Shown: positions 25,873-35,484, counted from the stretch's first letter. The stretch is DNA of 64,000 nucleotides from Dyella halodurans (GCF_026283925.1 NZ_JAPDPF010000001.1:248001-312000); one strand, 5' to 3'. Translations and numbers: made by a program. Notes: a model not told the origin generated them from the letters alone.

Positions 25873-27098
25873 GCATGCGCTCCTTTCGCCAACTGCGCCT
25901 TCGCTTCGAGTTTGGCGACCACGGCACGATGCACCTCGTCCGGGCCGTCCGCCAGGCGCAGTACGCGCGCATAGGCGAACAACCGCGTCAGCGGTACATC
26001 GTCGGACAGGCCGGCGGCGCCATGCATCTGGATCGCCGCGTCGGCCGCCTGTTGCGCCACCGCAGGCACTACCACCTTGATCTGCGAGATCAGGCTCAGC
26101 GCGGCCTTGATGCCCTGCGTGTCCAGCGTCCACGCCGTCTTCAAGGTCAGCAGGCGCGCCTGTTCGATCGCCATGCGCAGGTTGGCCACGATGTCCGCAT
26201 TGCCGCCGAGACGAAGCAGCGGCTTGCCGAACGCCACGCGCGAATGGGCGCGCTCGCAGAGCAGGCTCAGCGTGCGTTCGGCAGCGCCGAGCGCGCGCAT
26301 GCAGTGATGGACGCGACCGGGGCCGAGTCGCCCCTGCGCAATCTCGAAGCCGCGGCCCGGACCGAGGATCACGTTGCCCAGCGGCAGTCGCACGTTGTTG
26401 AAGCTGAGTTCGCCGTGGCCGGAGGGTTCGTCGTAGTCATGGAACACCGGCAACATGCGTTCGATGTGCACGCCAGCCTGGTCCAGCGGACAGATCACCA
26501 TGCTGTGCCGCCGATGCGGCTCGGCATGCTCGTCGCTCAGGCCCATGAAGATCACGAAGCGGCAGTGCGGATGGCCAAGGCCCGTCGTCCACCATTTACG
26601 GCCGTTGAGCACGATGTGATCGCCATCGACTTGCGCCGTGGCCCGCATATTGGTCGCATCGGACGAGGCCACCTCCGGCTCAGTCATGGCGAAGCCCGAG
26701 CGGATCTCGCCATCGAGCAGCGGCGTCAGCCAACGTTCGCGCTGGGCAGGTGAGCCATAGCGATGCAGCACTTCCATATTGCCGCTGTCCGGCGCCGCGC
26801 AATTGAATACTTCCGGGGCGATGAAGGAGTGCCCCATGATTTCGGCTAGCGGCGCATAGTCGAGATTGCTGAGGCCAGGGCCACCTTCAAGGTCGGGCAG
26901 GAACAGATTCCACAGGCCCTCGGCACGGGCGCGTGCCTTCAGCTGCTCCATGATGACCGGCTGGCGCCATTGGCGATGGTCGGCACCGCCGGTCAACTGG
27001 GCGGCATAAACCGTCTCGGCCGGGATCACTTCCTCACGCATGAAGCGATGGAGGCGTGCGGTAAGCGCTTGGGTGCGCTCGGAAGGTGAGAAGTCCAT
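25869..27098 (-). CDS. Acyl-CoA dehydrogenase, ACAD10/11 (LvaC) type
   Basis: A 409-residue flavin-dependent acyl-CoA dehydrogenase. Motifs include FAMTEPEVASSDATNM (FAD/substrate contact), GRKWWTTG, the central-domain LSFNNVRLP, and the C-terminal QMHGAAGLSDD. The sequence follows the ACAD10/11 subgroup rather than classical fatty acid dehydrogenases. GGAGG precedes the ATG. It is the first gene of the leftward operon and overlaps the kinase gene by 4 bp. In the known pathway the kinase and dehydrogenase together convert 4-hydroxyacyl-CoA via a 4-phospho intermediate to enoyl-CoA. Confidence 0.88.
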   Translation of the reverse strand: MDFSPSERTQALTARLHRFMREEVIPAETVYAAQLTGGADHRQWRQPVIMEQLKARARAEGLWNLFLPDLEGGPGLSNLDYAPLAEIMGHSFIAPEVFNCAAPDSGNMEVLHRYGSPAQRERWLTPLLDGEIRSGFAMTEPEVASSDATNMRATAQVDGDHIVLNGRKWWTTGLGHPHCRFVIFMGLSDEHAEPHRRHSMVICPLDQAGVHIERMLPVFHDYDEPSGHGELSFNNVRLPLGNVILGPGRGFEIAQGRLGPGRVHHCMRALGAAERTLSLLCERAHSRVAFGKPLLRLGGNADIVANLRMAIEQARLLTLKTAWTLDTQGIKAALSLISQIKVVVPAVAQQAADAAIQMHGAAGLSDDVPLTRLFAYARVLRLADGPDEVHRAVVAKLEAKAQLAKGAHA

Positions 27099-27152
27099 GG
27101 CTTTCCTCCAGAAGCGGCCAGCCTACGCCTGCATCAGCGAATAATTGAAATG

Positions 27153-27175
27153 AATATGCTTTATGTCTGCGTATT
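27153..27175. promoter_or_regulatory. Dyad-symmetric candidate operator between ACAD and LysR genes
   Basis: AATATGC-N9-GCGTATT is a near-perfect inverted repeat (one mismatch) inside a short AT-rich patch between the divergent genes at 27098 and 27227. Its position fits a LysR-type regulator site. Confidence 0.4.
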
Positions 27176-27226
27176 AGTCGTGTGAATATGTTGGCGATGA
27201 GCCTGGGCGGCTCTAGGGAGGTTGCC

Positions 27227-28141
27227 GTGGAGCGCGACAGTCGCATCGATCTCAATCTGTTTCGCGTGCTCGACGCCATCTATAGCCAGGGCGGCGTGAG
27301 CGCGGCGGCACGGGTGCTGCACCTTACCCAGCCCGCCGTCACGCATGCCTTGCGCCGCTTGCGGGACCATCTCGGCGATCCGCTGTTCGTACGCCAGGGC
27401 AATCGTTTGCTGCCGACGGAAAAAGTGCGCGCGATGATGCCGGCCGTGCAGGCGCATCTGAAGGGGCTGCTTGGCAGCACGCATGCGCAGCCCCAATTCG
27501 ACGCGGCGCAATTGCAGATGGAGTTTGTCATCGGCTTTCGCGACATCCTCGAATCGATTGCGCTGCCCGCCCTGATGACGGACATCGAACGCCATGCGCC
27601 AGGCGTGCGGGTCGTCAGTCGGCGCCTCCCCGCGGACGAGGTGGAACGCGAACTGGGCACGGGCGCGCTGGATCTGGCGGTGGACCGGCCGCTGCGTGCC
27701 GGGCCGCGTATTTCGCGTCGTTATCTGCTGGACGAGTCGCTGGCGGTGGTCATGCGCCGCGCTCATCCGTTGGCGGGCCAGCTGCGTCGCGCCGACTACC
27801 TCGCTGCACAGCACGTCGTCGTCTCGCCCCTGGGTGAGTCGAACGCGCTGGACTTGCTGCTGGGCCAGAGCGGCATGTTTCGCGAAGTGCGCCTGGTCTG
27901 CCAGCACTACTTTTCTGCCTGCCAGATCGCTGCCGCCAGCGATCTGCTGCTGACCGTGCCGCAGTCCTATGCGAACCATCTCGCAGGCCTGTTGCCGATT
28001 GCGGTGCGCCCCTTGCCGATGCGCCTGAAGGCGTTTCCGATCCTCGCCTACTGGCATGAATCCAAGGATGAAGACCAGGCGCATGGCTGGTTTCGCGAGC
28101 GCCTCGTGCACGCCATCACGCAAGCGATGGAATCGTCTTAG
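27227..28141 (+). CDS. LysR-family transcriptional regulator
   Basis: A 304-residue LysR regulator with an N-terminal winged helix-turn-helix (DLNLFRVLDAIYSQGGVSAA, LTQPAVTHALRRLRDHLGD) and a PBP2-type effector domain. It resembles the NodD/LinR/SyrM-like group. The GTG at 27227 is chosen because AGGGAGG lies 5 bases upstream; in-frame ATGs further upstream have no site. It is divergent from the acyl-CoA dehydrogenase operon and is its likely regulator. The TAG stop at 28139-28141 uses the first base of the MITE-like element that begins at 28141. Confidence 0.88.
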   Translation: MERDSRIDLNLFRVLDAIYSQGGVSAAARVLHLTQPAVTHALRRLRDHLGDPLFVRQGNRLLPTEKVRAMMPAVQAHLKGLLGSTHAQPQFDAAQLQMEFVIGFRDILESIALPALMTDIERHAPGVRVVSRRLPADEVERELGTGALDLAVDRPLRAGPRISRRYLLDESLAVVMRRAHPLAGQLRRADYLAAQHVVVSPLGESNALDLLLGQSGMFREVRLVCQHYFSACQIAAASDLLLTVPQSYANHLAGLLPIAVRPLPMRLKAFPILAYWHESKDEDQAHGWFRERLVHAITQAMESS

Positions 28142-28406
28142 AGCCTGTTCACGATCTCCACGTGGCCCGCGCCGGGATCTGTTTGCGCTCAGGCCGAGGA
28201 AGAGCGAGGGCGTGTACGTCCGTACACAACCGAGTGATGACGAAGGACTGGGGGCAAACAGACCCGGCCCAGAGGGTTGAGCGCGTGTGCCCGCCAGGAA
28301 GCGACGCGCGGCTCGACCTGACCGCCAGTCAGGCGCTTCGCCACGCATCACTCCCTGGCGGGCACACACGCTCAACGCGGGCTACGTGGAGATCGTGAAC
28401 AGGCTC
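28141..28406. mobile_element. MITE-like element with about 30-bp terminal inverted repeats
   Basis: A 266-bp non-coding unit. The ends, GAGCCTGTTCACGATCTCC onward (28141-28171) and its reverse complement (about 28376-28406), match over about 31 bp with one mismatch. Inside is a second inverted repeat (28277-28298 with 28354-28375, one mismatch) and a short palindrome GTGTACG-TC-CGTACAC near 28212-28227. No transposase frame and no clear target-site duplication are seen. Confidence 0.7.
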
Positions 28407-28542
28407 AACTGACTTGCCGATGACGCGGATACAGGCGCAGGATGCTCGGATCGGTTCGCACGCATTGAACGTGCGATGCAGCAGATAACCCTGGAAGAAC
28501 CCGGCGCTGCTTGTCGGGATGGCCCATGACGAGGTGTCTTGC

Positions 28543-30219
28543 ATGTCGGATCAGTCCCCACCGCCCGAGGTCGTATACGACCCCACCGATCCCATGTTGC
28601 GCAAGGAGCAGATGTTTCCGCGCCTGAGTCCGGAGATGGTTCGACGGATCGCTGCCTACGGCAAGGAGGAGCTGGTGCCGATGGGGACCTTGCTGTTCGA
28701 GCGAGGCCAGCGCGGCGCGGATTTTTTCCTCGTGCTGGACGGCTTGATCGAGATCTTCGAGACGGACAAGTTTGGACATGCGAATGTCTTCACCATTCAT
28801 GCGGCGCGCCAGTTCAGCGGCGAAATGAACCTGTTCAACCAGCGCAGCATCCTGGCTTCGGCGCGCGCGGCCTGCGACAGCAAGGTGGTGCGCGTGCGTT
28901 CGGAGGACTTCCGGCGCATGGTTGCGTCGGAGGCCGATATCAGCGAAATCATCATGCGCGCCTTCATCCTGCGCCGGGTTGGCCTGATCCGGCAGGGTCT
29001 TGGCGGCGTGGTGCTGGTCGGTCCGGGGCACAGCGCTGACACGCTGCGGCTGGAGCGCTTCCTGGTGCGCAACGGCTACCCGCACAAGCTGATCGACACC
29101 GAGGTCGATCCGGACGCGGACGGTTTTGTCGCGTGCTTCCAGCTGAGGAGCGAACAGCTGCCCGTGGTGATCTGTCCGGAACGCTGCTTCCTGCAGAACC
29201 CGAGCAATGCCGAGCTGGCCGATGAGCTGGGACTCACCGAGACGATCGACCCGCAGCACGTGTATGACGTGGTGGTGGTGGGCGCCGGTCCTGCCGGGCT
29301 GGCGTCTGCCGTCTATGCCGCCTCCGAAGGCCTTTCCACCCTGGTGGTGGAAGGCATGGCGCCGGGCGGGCAGGCAGGTACTTCCTCGAAGATCGAGAAC
29401 TACCTGGGCTTCCCCACCGGTATCTCCGGGCAGGCATTGGCCGGACGCGCCCAGGCGCAGGCACAGAAGTTCGGCGCGCGCCTGGCCATCTCGCGCCAGG
29501 CAGCCAGCGTGGATTGCTCCGAACAGCCGTTTCGGCTGCAGCTCGACGACGGCCAGAAGGTCACGGCGCGGGCGGTCATCGTGGCCACCGGCGCCCGCTA
29601 CCGCAAACTCGATGTGCCTGGCTATGCTCGTTTCGAGGGTGCGGGCATTCATTACGCAGCGACCGCGATGGAAGGGCAGCTGTGCAAGAACGAGGAAGTC
29701 GTCGTGGTCGGCGGCGGCAATTCCGCCGGACAGGCCGCGGTCTTCCTCGCCGGCATCGCGGCACACGTGCACGTGCTGGTGCGTTCAGACGGACTCGCCG
29801 CCACCATGTCCGACTACCTGGTGCAACGCATCGCGCGCTCAGCGTCGATCACCCTGCATACACGCAGCGAGATCATCGGCCTCGAGGGCGACGAGCGCTT
29901 GCGGCAGGTGACCTGGCGTCATCGCGATAGCGGTGATCTGACCACGCGTCCGGTCAGCAACATGTTCGTGATGATCGGCGCGGAACCCTGCACGGAGTGG
30001 CTGAAGGACTGCCTTGCACTCGATAACAAAGGCTTCGTGCTGACCGGGCGCTGTGCCGAAGGCCATCTGCTGGAGTCGCCGTTCGCCACCACCAAGCCCG
30101 GCATCTTCGCGGTGGGTGACGTACGCTCCGGATCGGTGAAGCGCGTGGCCTCCAGCGTCGGCGAAGGCTCCGTGGTGGTCCAGGCCGTGCACAGGTTTCT
30201 CGCCCCGGACGTCGGCTGA
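28543..30219 (+). CDS. cNMP-binding-domain thioredoxin-reductase-like flavoprotein lacking the CxxC
   Basis: A 558-residue fusion. Residues about 20-140 form a cyclic-nucleotide-binding (CRP-like) domain (GTLLFERGQRGADFFLVLDG, FSGEMNLF). A thioredoxin-like spacer without cysteine pair follows at about 150-225, then a class II pyridine nucleotide-disulfide oxidoreductase module: FAD motif VVVVGAGPAGLASA, NAD(P)H motif VVVGGGNSAGQAA and GIFAVGDVRSGSVKRV. The redox motif CATC of thioredoxin reductase reads AATA at 372-375, so dithiol exchange is not expected. The ATG at 28543 has GAGG 8 bases upstream and is preferred over 28519. It may be an NAD(P)H oxidase-like or sensor protein. Confidence 0.85.
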   Translation: MSDQSPPPEVVYDPTDPMLRKEQMFPRLSPEMVRRIAAYGKEELVPMGTLLFERGQRGADFFLVLDGLIEIFETDKFGHANVFTIHAARQFSGEMNLFNQRSILASARAACDSKVVRVRSEDFRRMVASEADISEIIMRAFILRRVGLIRQGLGGVVLVGPGHSADTLRLERFLVRNGYPHKLIDTEVDPDADGFVACFQLRSEQLPVVICPERCFLQNPSNAELADELGLTETIDPQHVYDVVVVGAGPAGLASAVYAASEGLSTLVVEGMAPGGQAGTSSKIENYLGFPTGISGQALAGRAQAQAQKFGARLAISRQAASVDCSEQPFRLQLDDGQKVTARAVIVATGARYRKLDVPGYARFEGAGIHYAATAMEGQLCKNEEVVVVGGGNSAGQAAVFLAGIAAHVHVLVRSDGLAATMSDYLVQRIARSASITLHTRSEIIGLEGDERLRQVTWRHRDSGDLTTRPVSNMFVMIGAEPCTEWLKDCLALDNKGFVLTGRCAEGHLLESPFATTKPGIFAVGDVRSGSVKRVASSVGEGSVVVQAVHRFLAPDVG

Positions 30220-30328
30220 ATTCCCGCGCGTTCGATCTACACTGTGCGCCTTTTGCTGGTGGACATCCGCATGCCTGCTCGGTCGTTTTCCCTCGCGCCC
30301 TGTCGCCTGATCGCGTGGAGCCTGCCGC

Positions 30329-31156
30329 ATGGCTGAGGTACGCCAGTATCTGACGCAAGCGGCGCTCCAGCTCGGTGACAGGCTGGAGGCGGAACTGCTG
30401 CTGGTCCATGTGCTGGACAAGCCGCGCAGCTGGCTGATCGCGCATGCAGACGATGCGCTGGATGCGGCGCAGGAGGCGGCGTACGCAGCCTTGGTCGAGC
30501 GCCGTCGCATCGGCGAACCCGTGGCCTATATCACCGGCCTCCGCGGTTTCTGGTCGTTCGATCTCGAGGTCACGCCGGCAACCCTGATTCCACGTCCCGA
30601 GACCGAGCTGCTGGTGGAGTTGGCTCTGGACAAGCTGCCGGCGAAACGGGCCTCGCGCGTGGCCGATCTTGGCACCGGTAGCGGGGCCATCGCACTGGCT
30701 CTTGCGCGCGAATGCGCGCGCGCGCAGGTGGTGGCCAGCGACGCAAGTGCAGACGCGCTCGCGGTGGCCCGGCGCAACGCCGAACGCCTGGGTATAGCCA
30801 ATATCACGTTTGTACAGGGCGACTGGCTTGCTCCCCTGGCGGATCAACGCTTCGATCTGATCGTCTCGAATCCACCCTATATCGAAGCGGACGATCCGCA
30901 TCTCGCGCAAGGCGATCTGCGCTTCGAGCCAGCCAGCGCGCTGGCCTCAGGGCACGATGGGCTGGACGCCATCCGGCGCATCGTGGCCGACGCGCGAAAC
31001 CATCTCGAGCCGGGTGGCTGGTTGATGATGGAGCATGGCTGGAACCAGGGCGAAGCCGTGCGGGTCGTACTGGCCGGGGCTGGTTTCGTCGAGGTGTTTA
31101 CCGCGGTCGACCTGGAGCAGCGGGACCGGGTGAGTGGCGGGCAAAAAGGCGACTAG
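30329..31156 (+). CDS. prmC: Peptide chain release factor N5-glutamine methyltransferase
   Basis: A 275-residue SAM-dependent methyltransferase that modifies the GGQ glutamine of release factors RF1 and RF2. Motifs are [26 protein letters not shown], the SAM-binding [15 protein letters not shown], and the catalytic [16 protein letters not shown] lies 8 bases before the ATG at 30329. A TACACT hexamer at 30238-30243 could be part of its promoter. It converges on dxs with a 50-bp gap that holds a perfect hairpin. Confidence 0.95.
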   Translation: MAEVRQYLTQAALQLGDRLEAELLLVHVLDKPRSWLIAHADDALDAAQEAAYAALVERRRIGEPVAYITGLRGFWSFDLEVTPATLIPRPETELLVELALDKLPAKRASRVADLGTGSGAIALALARECARAQVVASDASADALAVARRNAERLGIANITFVQGDWLAPLADQRFDLIVSNPPYIEADDPHLAQGDLRFEPASALASGHDGLDAIRRIVADARNHLEPGGWLMMEHGWNQGEAVRVVLAGAGFVEVFTAVDLEQRDRVSGGQKGD

Positions 31157-31162
31157 ACGTCG

Positions 31163-31192
31163 CCAGCCGATGTGCGGAAGCACATCGGCTGG
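31163..31192. terminator. Perfect 13-bp hairpin between convergent prmC and dxs
   Basis: CCAGCCGATGTGC pairs with GCACATCGGCTGG around a GGAA tetraloop. It fits a shared terminator for both genes but has no thymine run on either side. Confidence 0.5.
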
Positions 31193-31206
31193 GTGAGAAC
31201 CGGGAC

Positions 31207-33096
31207 TCAGGCAGTGACCTGGCTCAACGTACCCATGTGCGGGAAGCGCGTGCGAATTGCCTTGCGGATGCCAGGCAGGTCGAGGCCGGCCATGGTGAGC
31301 ACCTCTTCGCGGCTGCCGTGTTCCAGGTACACGTCGGGCAGGCCCAGGTGCAGGATCGGCATCAGCACGCCATGCGCGGCCAGGCATTCGGCCACGGCGC
31401 TGCCAGCACCGCCTGCGATGGCGTTGTCTTCCAGCGTGACGAAGGCTTCATGCGAGTTCGCCAGCTCGAGGATCATCGCCTCGTCCAGCGGCTTCACGAA
31501 GCGCATGTTGACCAGGGTGGCATCGAGTTCGGCGGCGATCTCCGCGGCCGGCGCCAACATCGCGCCAAAGCTGAGCAGGGCCAGGCCATGGCCGCGACGA
31601 CGCAGGTCCGCCTTGCCGATCGGCAACGTCTCCAGCTCCTTGCTCAAGGCCACCCCAGGACCGGTGCCGCGCGGATAGCGCACTGCGGCCGGACCGTGAT
31701 GCTGGAAACCCGTGCTGAGCATCATGCGGCATTCGTTTTCGTCCGCGGGCGCCATGATGATCATGTTCGGCAGGCAGCGCAGGTAAGTCAGGTCGAAGCT
31801 GCCCGAATGCGTCGCACCGTCCGGGCCGACCACGCCGGCGCGGTCGATGGCGAACGTCACGTCAAGGTTCTGCAGCGCCACGTCGTGGATGGCCTGGTCA
31901 TACGCGCGCTGCAGGAAGGTGGAATAAATCGCCACCACCGGCTTGGCGCCCTCGCAGGCCATGCCGGCCGCCAGCGTCACCGCGTGCTGCTCGGCGATCG
32001 CCACGTCGAAATAGCGCTGCGGGTATTCCTTGGAGAAGCGAACCAGTCCGGAGCCTTCGCGCATGGCCGGCGTGATGCCGAGCAGGCGGCTGTCGGCCGC
32101 GGCCATGTCACACAGCCAGTCACTGAAGATATCGGTATAGGTGGGCTTGGACGGCGCGGATTTCTTGACCAGGCCGGCCTGCGGGTCGAACGGGCCGACG
32201 GCGTGGTATTCGATCTGCGCCTGTTCCGCGGGCGCGTAACCCTTGCCCTTGGTGGTGATGATGTGCAGCAACTGCGGGCCCGGCAGGTCCTTGACCGTGC
32301 GCAGCGCGGTCAGCAGCAGCGGCAGGTTGTGGCCGTCGATCGGGCCGGTGTAGTGGAAGCCCAGCTCCTCGAACAGGGTGCTCGGCACGAACATGCCCTT
32401 GGCGTGTTCTTCCCAGCGCTTGAAGAAGCGGCCGAAATACGATTGCTTGGGGATCGCCCGCTTGGCCCGTTCGCGCCAGGCGTTGAGCGTGCGGTTGGAC
32501 ATGGCGCGGCCGGCCATCTTGGTCAGCGCGCCGACGTTTTCGCTGATCGACATGCCGTTGTCGTTAAACACGACCAGCATGTTCGGCTCGACATCGCCGC
32601 CATGGTTCAACGCTTCGAACGCCATGCCGGCGGTCATCGCGCCATCGCCAATCACCGCCACGATCTTGCGCTGGTCGCCCTTGCGCTGCGCGGCAATGGC
32701 CATGCCCAGCGCAGCCGAGATCGAGGTGGAGGAGTGGCCGACGCCAAAGGTGTCGTAGTTGCTCTCTTCGCGACGCGGGAACGGCGCGAGGCCGTCTTTT
32801 TTCTTGATCGTGGTGATGCGGTCTCGACGGCCCGTGAGAATCTTGTGCGGATAGCACTGGTGGCCGACGTCCCATACCAGGCGATCGTTCGGTGTGTCGA
32901 ACACGCGATGCAAGGCCACGGTCAACTCGACCACGCCCAGGCCGGCGCCGAAGTGGCCGCCGGAGCTGGCCACGGCCTCGATCAGGTATTCGCGCAGCTC
33001 ATCGGCCACGGCGGGCAGATCCTCATCGGAGACGCGGCGCAGGTCGGCCGGCGATTCGATGGGCGCCAGATGGGGGTATCGGGACAAGTCGTTCAT
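31207..33096 (-). CDS. dxs: 1-deoxy-D-xylulose-5-phosphate synthase
   Basis: A 629-residue thiamine-diphosphate enzyme joining pyruvate and glyceraldehyde 3-phosphate, the first step of the non-mevalonate isoprenoid pathway and a source for thiamine and pyridoxal. Visible features are [33 protein letters not shown], the ThDP-binding [15 protein letters not shown] with NDN, and the transketolase-type [13 protein letters not shown] and [15 protein letters not shown]. The start is ATG at 33096, the usual family start; the frame is open further upstream without homology. Confidence 0.97.
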   Translation of the reverse strand: MNDLSRYPHLAPIESPADLRRVSDEDLPAVADELREYLIEAVASSGGHFGAGLGVVELTVALHRVFDTPNDRLVWDVGHQCYPHKILTGRRDRITTIKKKDGLAPFPRREESNYDTFGVGHSSTSISAALGMAIAAQRKGDQRKIVAVIGDGAMTAGMAFEALNHGGDVEPNMLVVFNDNGMSISENVGALTKMAGRAMSNRTLNAWRERAKRAIPKQSYFGRFFKRWEEHAKGMFVPSTLFEELGFHYTGPIDGHNLPLLLTALRTVKDLPGPQLLHIITTKGKGYAPAEQAQIEYHAVGPFDPQAGLVKKSAPSKPTYTDIFSDWLCDMAAADSRLLGITPAMREGSGLVRFSKEYPQRYFDVAIAEQHAVTLAAGMACEGAKPVVAIYSTFLQRAYDQAIHDVALQNLDVTFAIDRAGVVGPDGATHSGSFDLTYLRCLPNMIIMAPADENECRMMLSTGFQHHGPAAVRYPRGTGPGVALSKELETLPIGKADLRRRGHGLALLSFGAMLAPAAEIAAELDATLVNMRFVKPLDEAMILELANSHEAFVTLEDNAIAGGAGSAVAECLAAHGVLMPILHLGLPDVYLEHGSREEVLTMAGLDLPGIRKAIRTRFPHMGTLSQVTA

Positions 33097-33220
33097 GGGC
33101 CTATTGTTGGCCCAGCGGAAGGGCGGGGCAAGGGCGCAGAAGTGAAAACCTGCGGTCGCCGCGCCGCACCCGGCCCCGCAGGCCACGCGCGGCCTGTCAT
33201 GCGCGCCATGTGAACAGACC

Positions 33221-33823
33221 CTAGGCCATCTGCTGCCGGCGGTCGCGCGGCAGGTGGCTGACCAGGAATTCCATCTGGTCGGCCAGGATGTTGCGGTTGG
33301 ATAGGATCAGGTGTTCGACCCAGCTCGGGCGGTACGGTACCGCGAGCAAGGGCATATTGGCCTGCTGGGGCGTGCGATTGCTCTTGCGCAGGTTGCAGGC
33401 CAGGCAGGCGCAGACCACGTTTTCCCAGGTGTCCTTGCCTTGCTTGGAGATGGGCAGGACATGGTCGCGGGTGAGTTCGCCGCGGCTGAAGCGCTCGCCG
33501 CAATACATGCACAGGTAGCGATCGCGAGCGAAGAGAGCGGTATTGGTGAGCGCAGGGGCCGGATCGATCGCGTGGTCGCGGCAATGGCCGGTGCTGGCGA
33601 TGATCGGATGCAGTGACAGCTTGCTCTGCTCGCCACTGAGCCGATTCTGGCCGCCGTGCACGGTGAGGCAGGGGTCGCCCAGGGTCCAGGCGACGGCGTC
33701 GCGTACGTAGAGGCAAACCGCCTCCTGCCAGCTGATCCAATCAAGAATGCGGCCAGCGGCATCCAGCGAAAGCACGCGGGTCGAATGCAGGTCGACCACG
33801 CGGCGAGGCACTTCCATCAGCAT
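33221..33823 (-). CDS. HNH endonuclease family protein
   Basis: A 200-residue protein with a zinc-finger HNH domain at about 100-155: CMYCGERF (first CxxC), [19 protein letters not shown] (HNH core) and [15 protein letters not shown] (second CxxC). The family is widespread in proteobacteria as a stand-alone gene; its target is unknown. AAGGA lies 8 bases before the ATG. It is followed by dxs on the same strand with a 124-bp gap and has no phage or restriction genes beside it. Confidence 0.85.
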   Translation of the reverse strand: MLMEVPRRVVDLHSTRVLSLDAAGRILDWISWQEAVCLYVRDAVAWTLGDPCLTVHGGQNRLSGEQSKLSLHPIIASTGHCRDHAIDPAPALTNTALFARDRYLCMYCGERFSRGELTRDHVLPISKQGKDTWENVVCACLACNLRKSNRTPQQANMPLLAVPYRPSWVEHLILSNRNILADQMEFLVSHLPRDRRQQMA

Positions 33824-33983
33824 GCAAAGCGTCCTTCAACCAAGGCGAATGAACGTTCGGGCGATGCAACGATGCTCGTAACCACGGCAGGATAGTCCAA
33901 ATTCGTTACAGAACACACGCAAATGGTTGTCTGGGCAGGGAGAACCCCGGATGGACAGGGGTGTTCGCTGGGGCGCCGGCCAC

Positions 33984-33992
33984 TGATATAGT
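33984..33992 (+). promoter_or_regulatory. Putative extended -10 promoter upstream of the SapC-family gene
   Basis: TGATATAGT gives TGn followed by TATAGT (33987-33992). A weak TTCGCT sits 17 bp upstream. The GTG start is at 34079, so the leader would be about 80 bases. Confidence 0.4.
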
Positions 33993-34078
33993 GGTCGTTC
34001 ATCTGTAGACCCGGGGCCGGGTTTGGGAGGGGGAGCCTCGGTGGCGACCCCGGCACGGCTGGGGGAGAGGTAGTAAAC

Positions 34079-34849
34079 GTGGCTGAAGTTCTTTTCTACG
34101 AGCGTCCTGTTCCGCTCAACCGCACCGCACACAAAGACCTCCGCATCAAGCCGATTCCGAACCTGAAGTTCGCAAGCGCGGTGCATTCGGTGCCGTTGAC
34201 CGGCGTGGAGTTCCCCGCGGCGGCGCGTGATCTGCCCATCCTGTTCGGTGGCATGACCCCCGAGGATGCCGGCCCGATGGCCCTGCTTGGCTTGCGCGAG
34301 AACGAGAACCTGTTCATCAACGCGGCCGGCCAGTGGGAAGCCAATACCTATATCCCCGCCTTCGTGCGTCGTTATCCGTTCGTGCTGGCGGAAAAGCCCG
34401 CCGGCCAGGAAGGTGATGACTTCACCGTCTTCCTCGACGAGGCCTATGAAGGCTTCGGCACCGCGGAAGGCGATCGCCTGTTCAAGGAAGACGGCGCCGA
34501 GAGCGAACTGCTGGCCAATGCCGTGAAGTTCCTCGGCGAGTTCCAGCAGCATGTCGCGCGCACCCAGTGGTTCATGGAGCAGCTGCGCAAGCACAACCTG
34601 CTCGAGCCGCGCAACATCCGCCTGGAGAAGGATGGCAAGTCCATCAACCTCAATGGCCTGTTCGTGGTGAACGAAGACAAGCTGCGCCTGCTCGACGAGA
34701 AGACCTCGCATGAGTTCCTGCGCGAGGGCGTGTTCGGCTGGATCTACGCGCACCTGCTGTCGCTGTCCAACATCGACCGCATCGGCCAGCGCCTGAGCCA
34801 GCGCGAGCAGGTCGAAGTGGCGGAAGCGGCTTCCGCGACCAAGAACTGA
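34079..34849 (+). CDS. SapC-family protein
   Basis: A 256-residue soluble protein of the SapC family (PF07277), originally noted beside S-layer genes of Campylobacter but common in Xanthomonadales; molecular function unknown. Recognisable blocks are FYERPVPLNRTAHKDLRI, VPLTGVEFPAAARDLPILF, YIPAFVRRYPFVLAE and FLDEAYEGFG. The start is GTG at 34079 with AGAGG 8 bases upstream. No S-layer protein or secretion genes are adjacent. Confidence 0.82.
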   Translation: MAEVLFYERPVPLNRTAHKDLRIKPIPNLKFASAVHSVPLTGVEFPAAARDLPILFGGMTPEDAGPMALLGLRENENLFINAAGQWEANTYIPAFVRRYPFVLAEKPAGQEGDDFTVFLDEAYEGFGTAEGDRLFKEDGAESELLANAVKFLGEFQQHVARTQWFMEQLRKHNLLEPRNIRLEKDGKSINLNGLFVVNEDKLRLLDEKTSHEFLREGVFGWIYAHLLSLSNIDRIGQRLSQREQVEVAEAASATKN

Positions 34850-35082
34850 TCGCGCAGCGTCGCGGCGTCTGTCGATGCCGCGACGCTTTCTCCTGGCGCG
34901 CAAGGCGCCGGGGGTCGGGTAAACGCCACCAGGCCGTGCCAGCCATGGCTAGCCAGCGCCTGTTCCGCGGCGGACCCTCACATAACCCAAGCGCGGCCTG
35001 GGGCTATGCTTGCTGTGACATGACCGGTTGAGCGGGCCAATCCAGTGCCCGGCGTGATCTCCGTTTCCGAAGGGGTGCCACC
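34850..35082. other. Intergenic region
   Basis: Between the SapC-family and SnoaL-like genes. A GGCGTCTGTCGATGCCGCGACGC-type partial hairpin follows the SapC stop. No gene or clear promoter is seen. Confidence 0.3.
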
Positions 35083-35484
35083 GTGTCGGAACAGAACAAG
35101 CGTGTCGTGCTGACCTATGTGGACGCCTTCAATCGTGGCGATCTCGACGCGATGTGCGCCACCTTTGCCACCGATGCCCTGATCTATGGCGCGCTCGGTT
35201 GGGGCGGGCTCGACGTCGCCAGGCCGCTGTGGGGCGACCTGATGCGCTGCTTCCAGGTCAGCCTCGAAGTCGACGCCATGGTGGCCGAAGGTGAAACCGT
35301 GGCGGTCCGCTATACCGAACGCGGCCGCTCGGTGGCGCCGTTCAAGAATGGCCCGGTGACGGGCAGGGACTATGAAGTCGTCGCCATGGAGTGGTTTGCG
35401 ATCAGGCAGGGGCACATCGAGCGTCGTTGGGGCACCCGTGACGTGGCGTCGATATTTCGCCAGATGGCGTTGCCGCTGCCTTGA
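35083..35484 (+). CDS. SnoaL-like / NTF2-fold protein
   Basis: A 133-residue protein of the NTF2-like superfamily, SnoaL-like group: VVLTYVDAFNRGDLDAMCATFA at the start, a hydrophobic pocket-forming core, VAVRYTERG and a C-terminal VVAMEWFAIRQGHIERRWGTRD. Such proteins act as small isomerases, hydrolases or ligand binders; no substrate can be inferred. The start is GTG at 35083, with an AAGGGG site upstream. It stands alone and converges on the DUF899 gene. Confidence 0.8.
   Translation: MSEQNKRVVLTYVDAFNRGDLDAMCATFATDALIYGALGWGGLDVARPLWGDLMRCFQVSLEVDAMVAEGETVAVRYTERGRSVAPFKNGPVTGRDYEVVAMEWFAIRQGHIERRWGTRDVASIFRQMALPLP

Noticed and set aside
30712-33213. An 833-codon plus-strand frame across prmC and dxs
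   Set aside because: Overlaps prmC in another frame and dxs in antisense; both of those have full family motifs.
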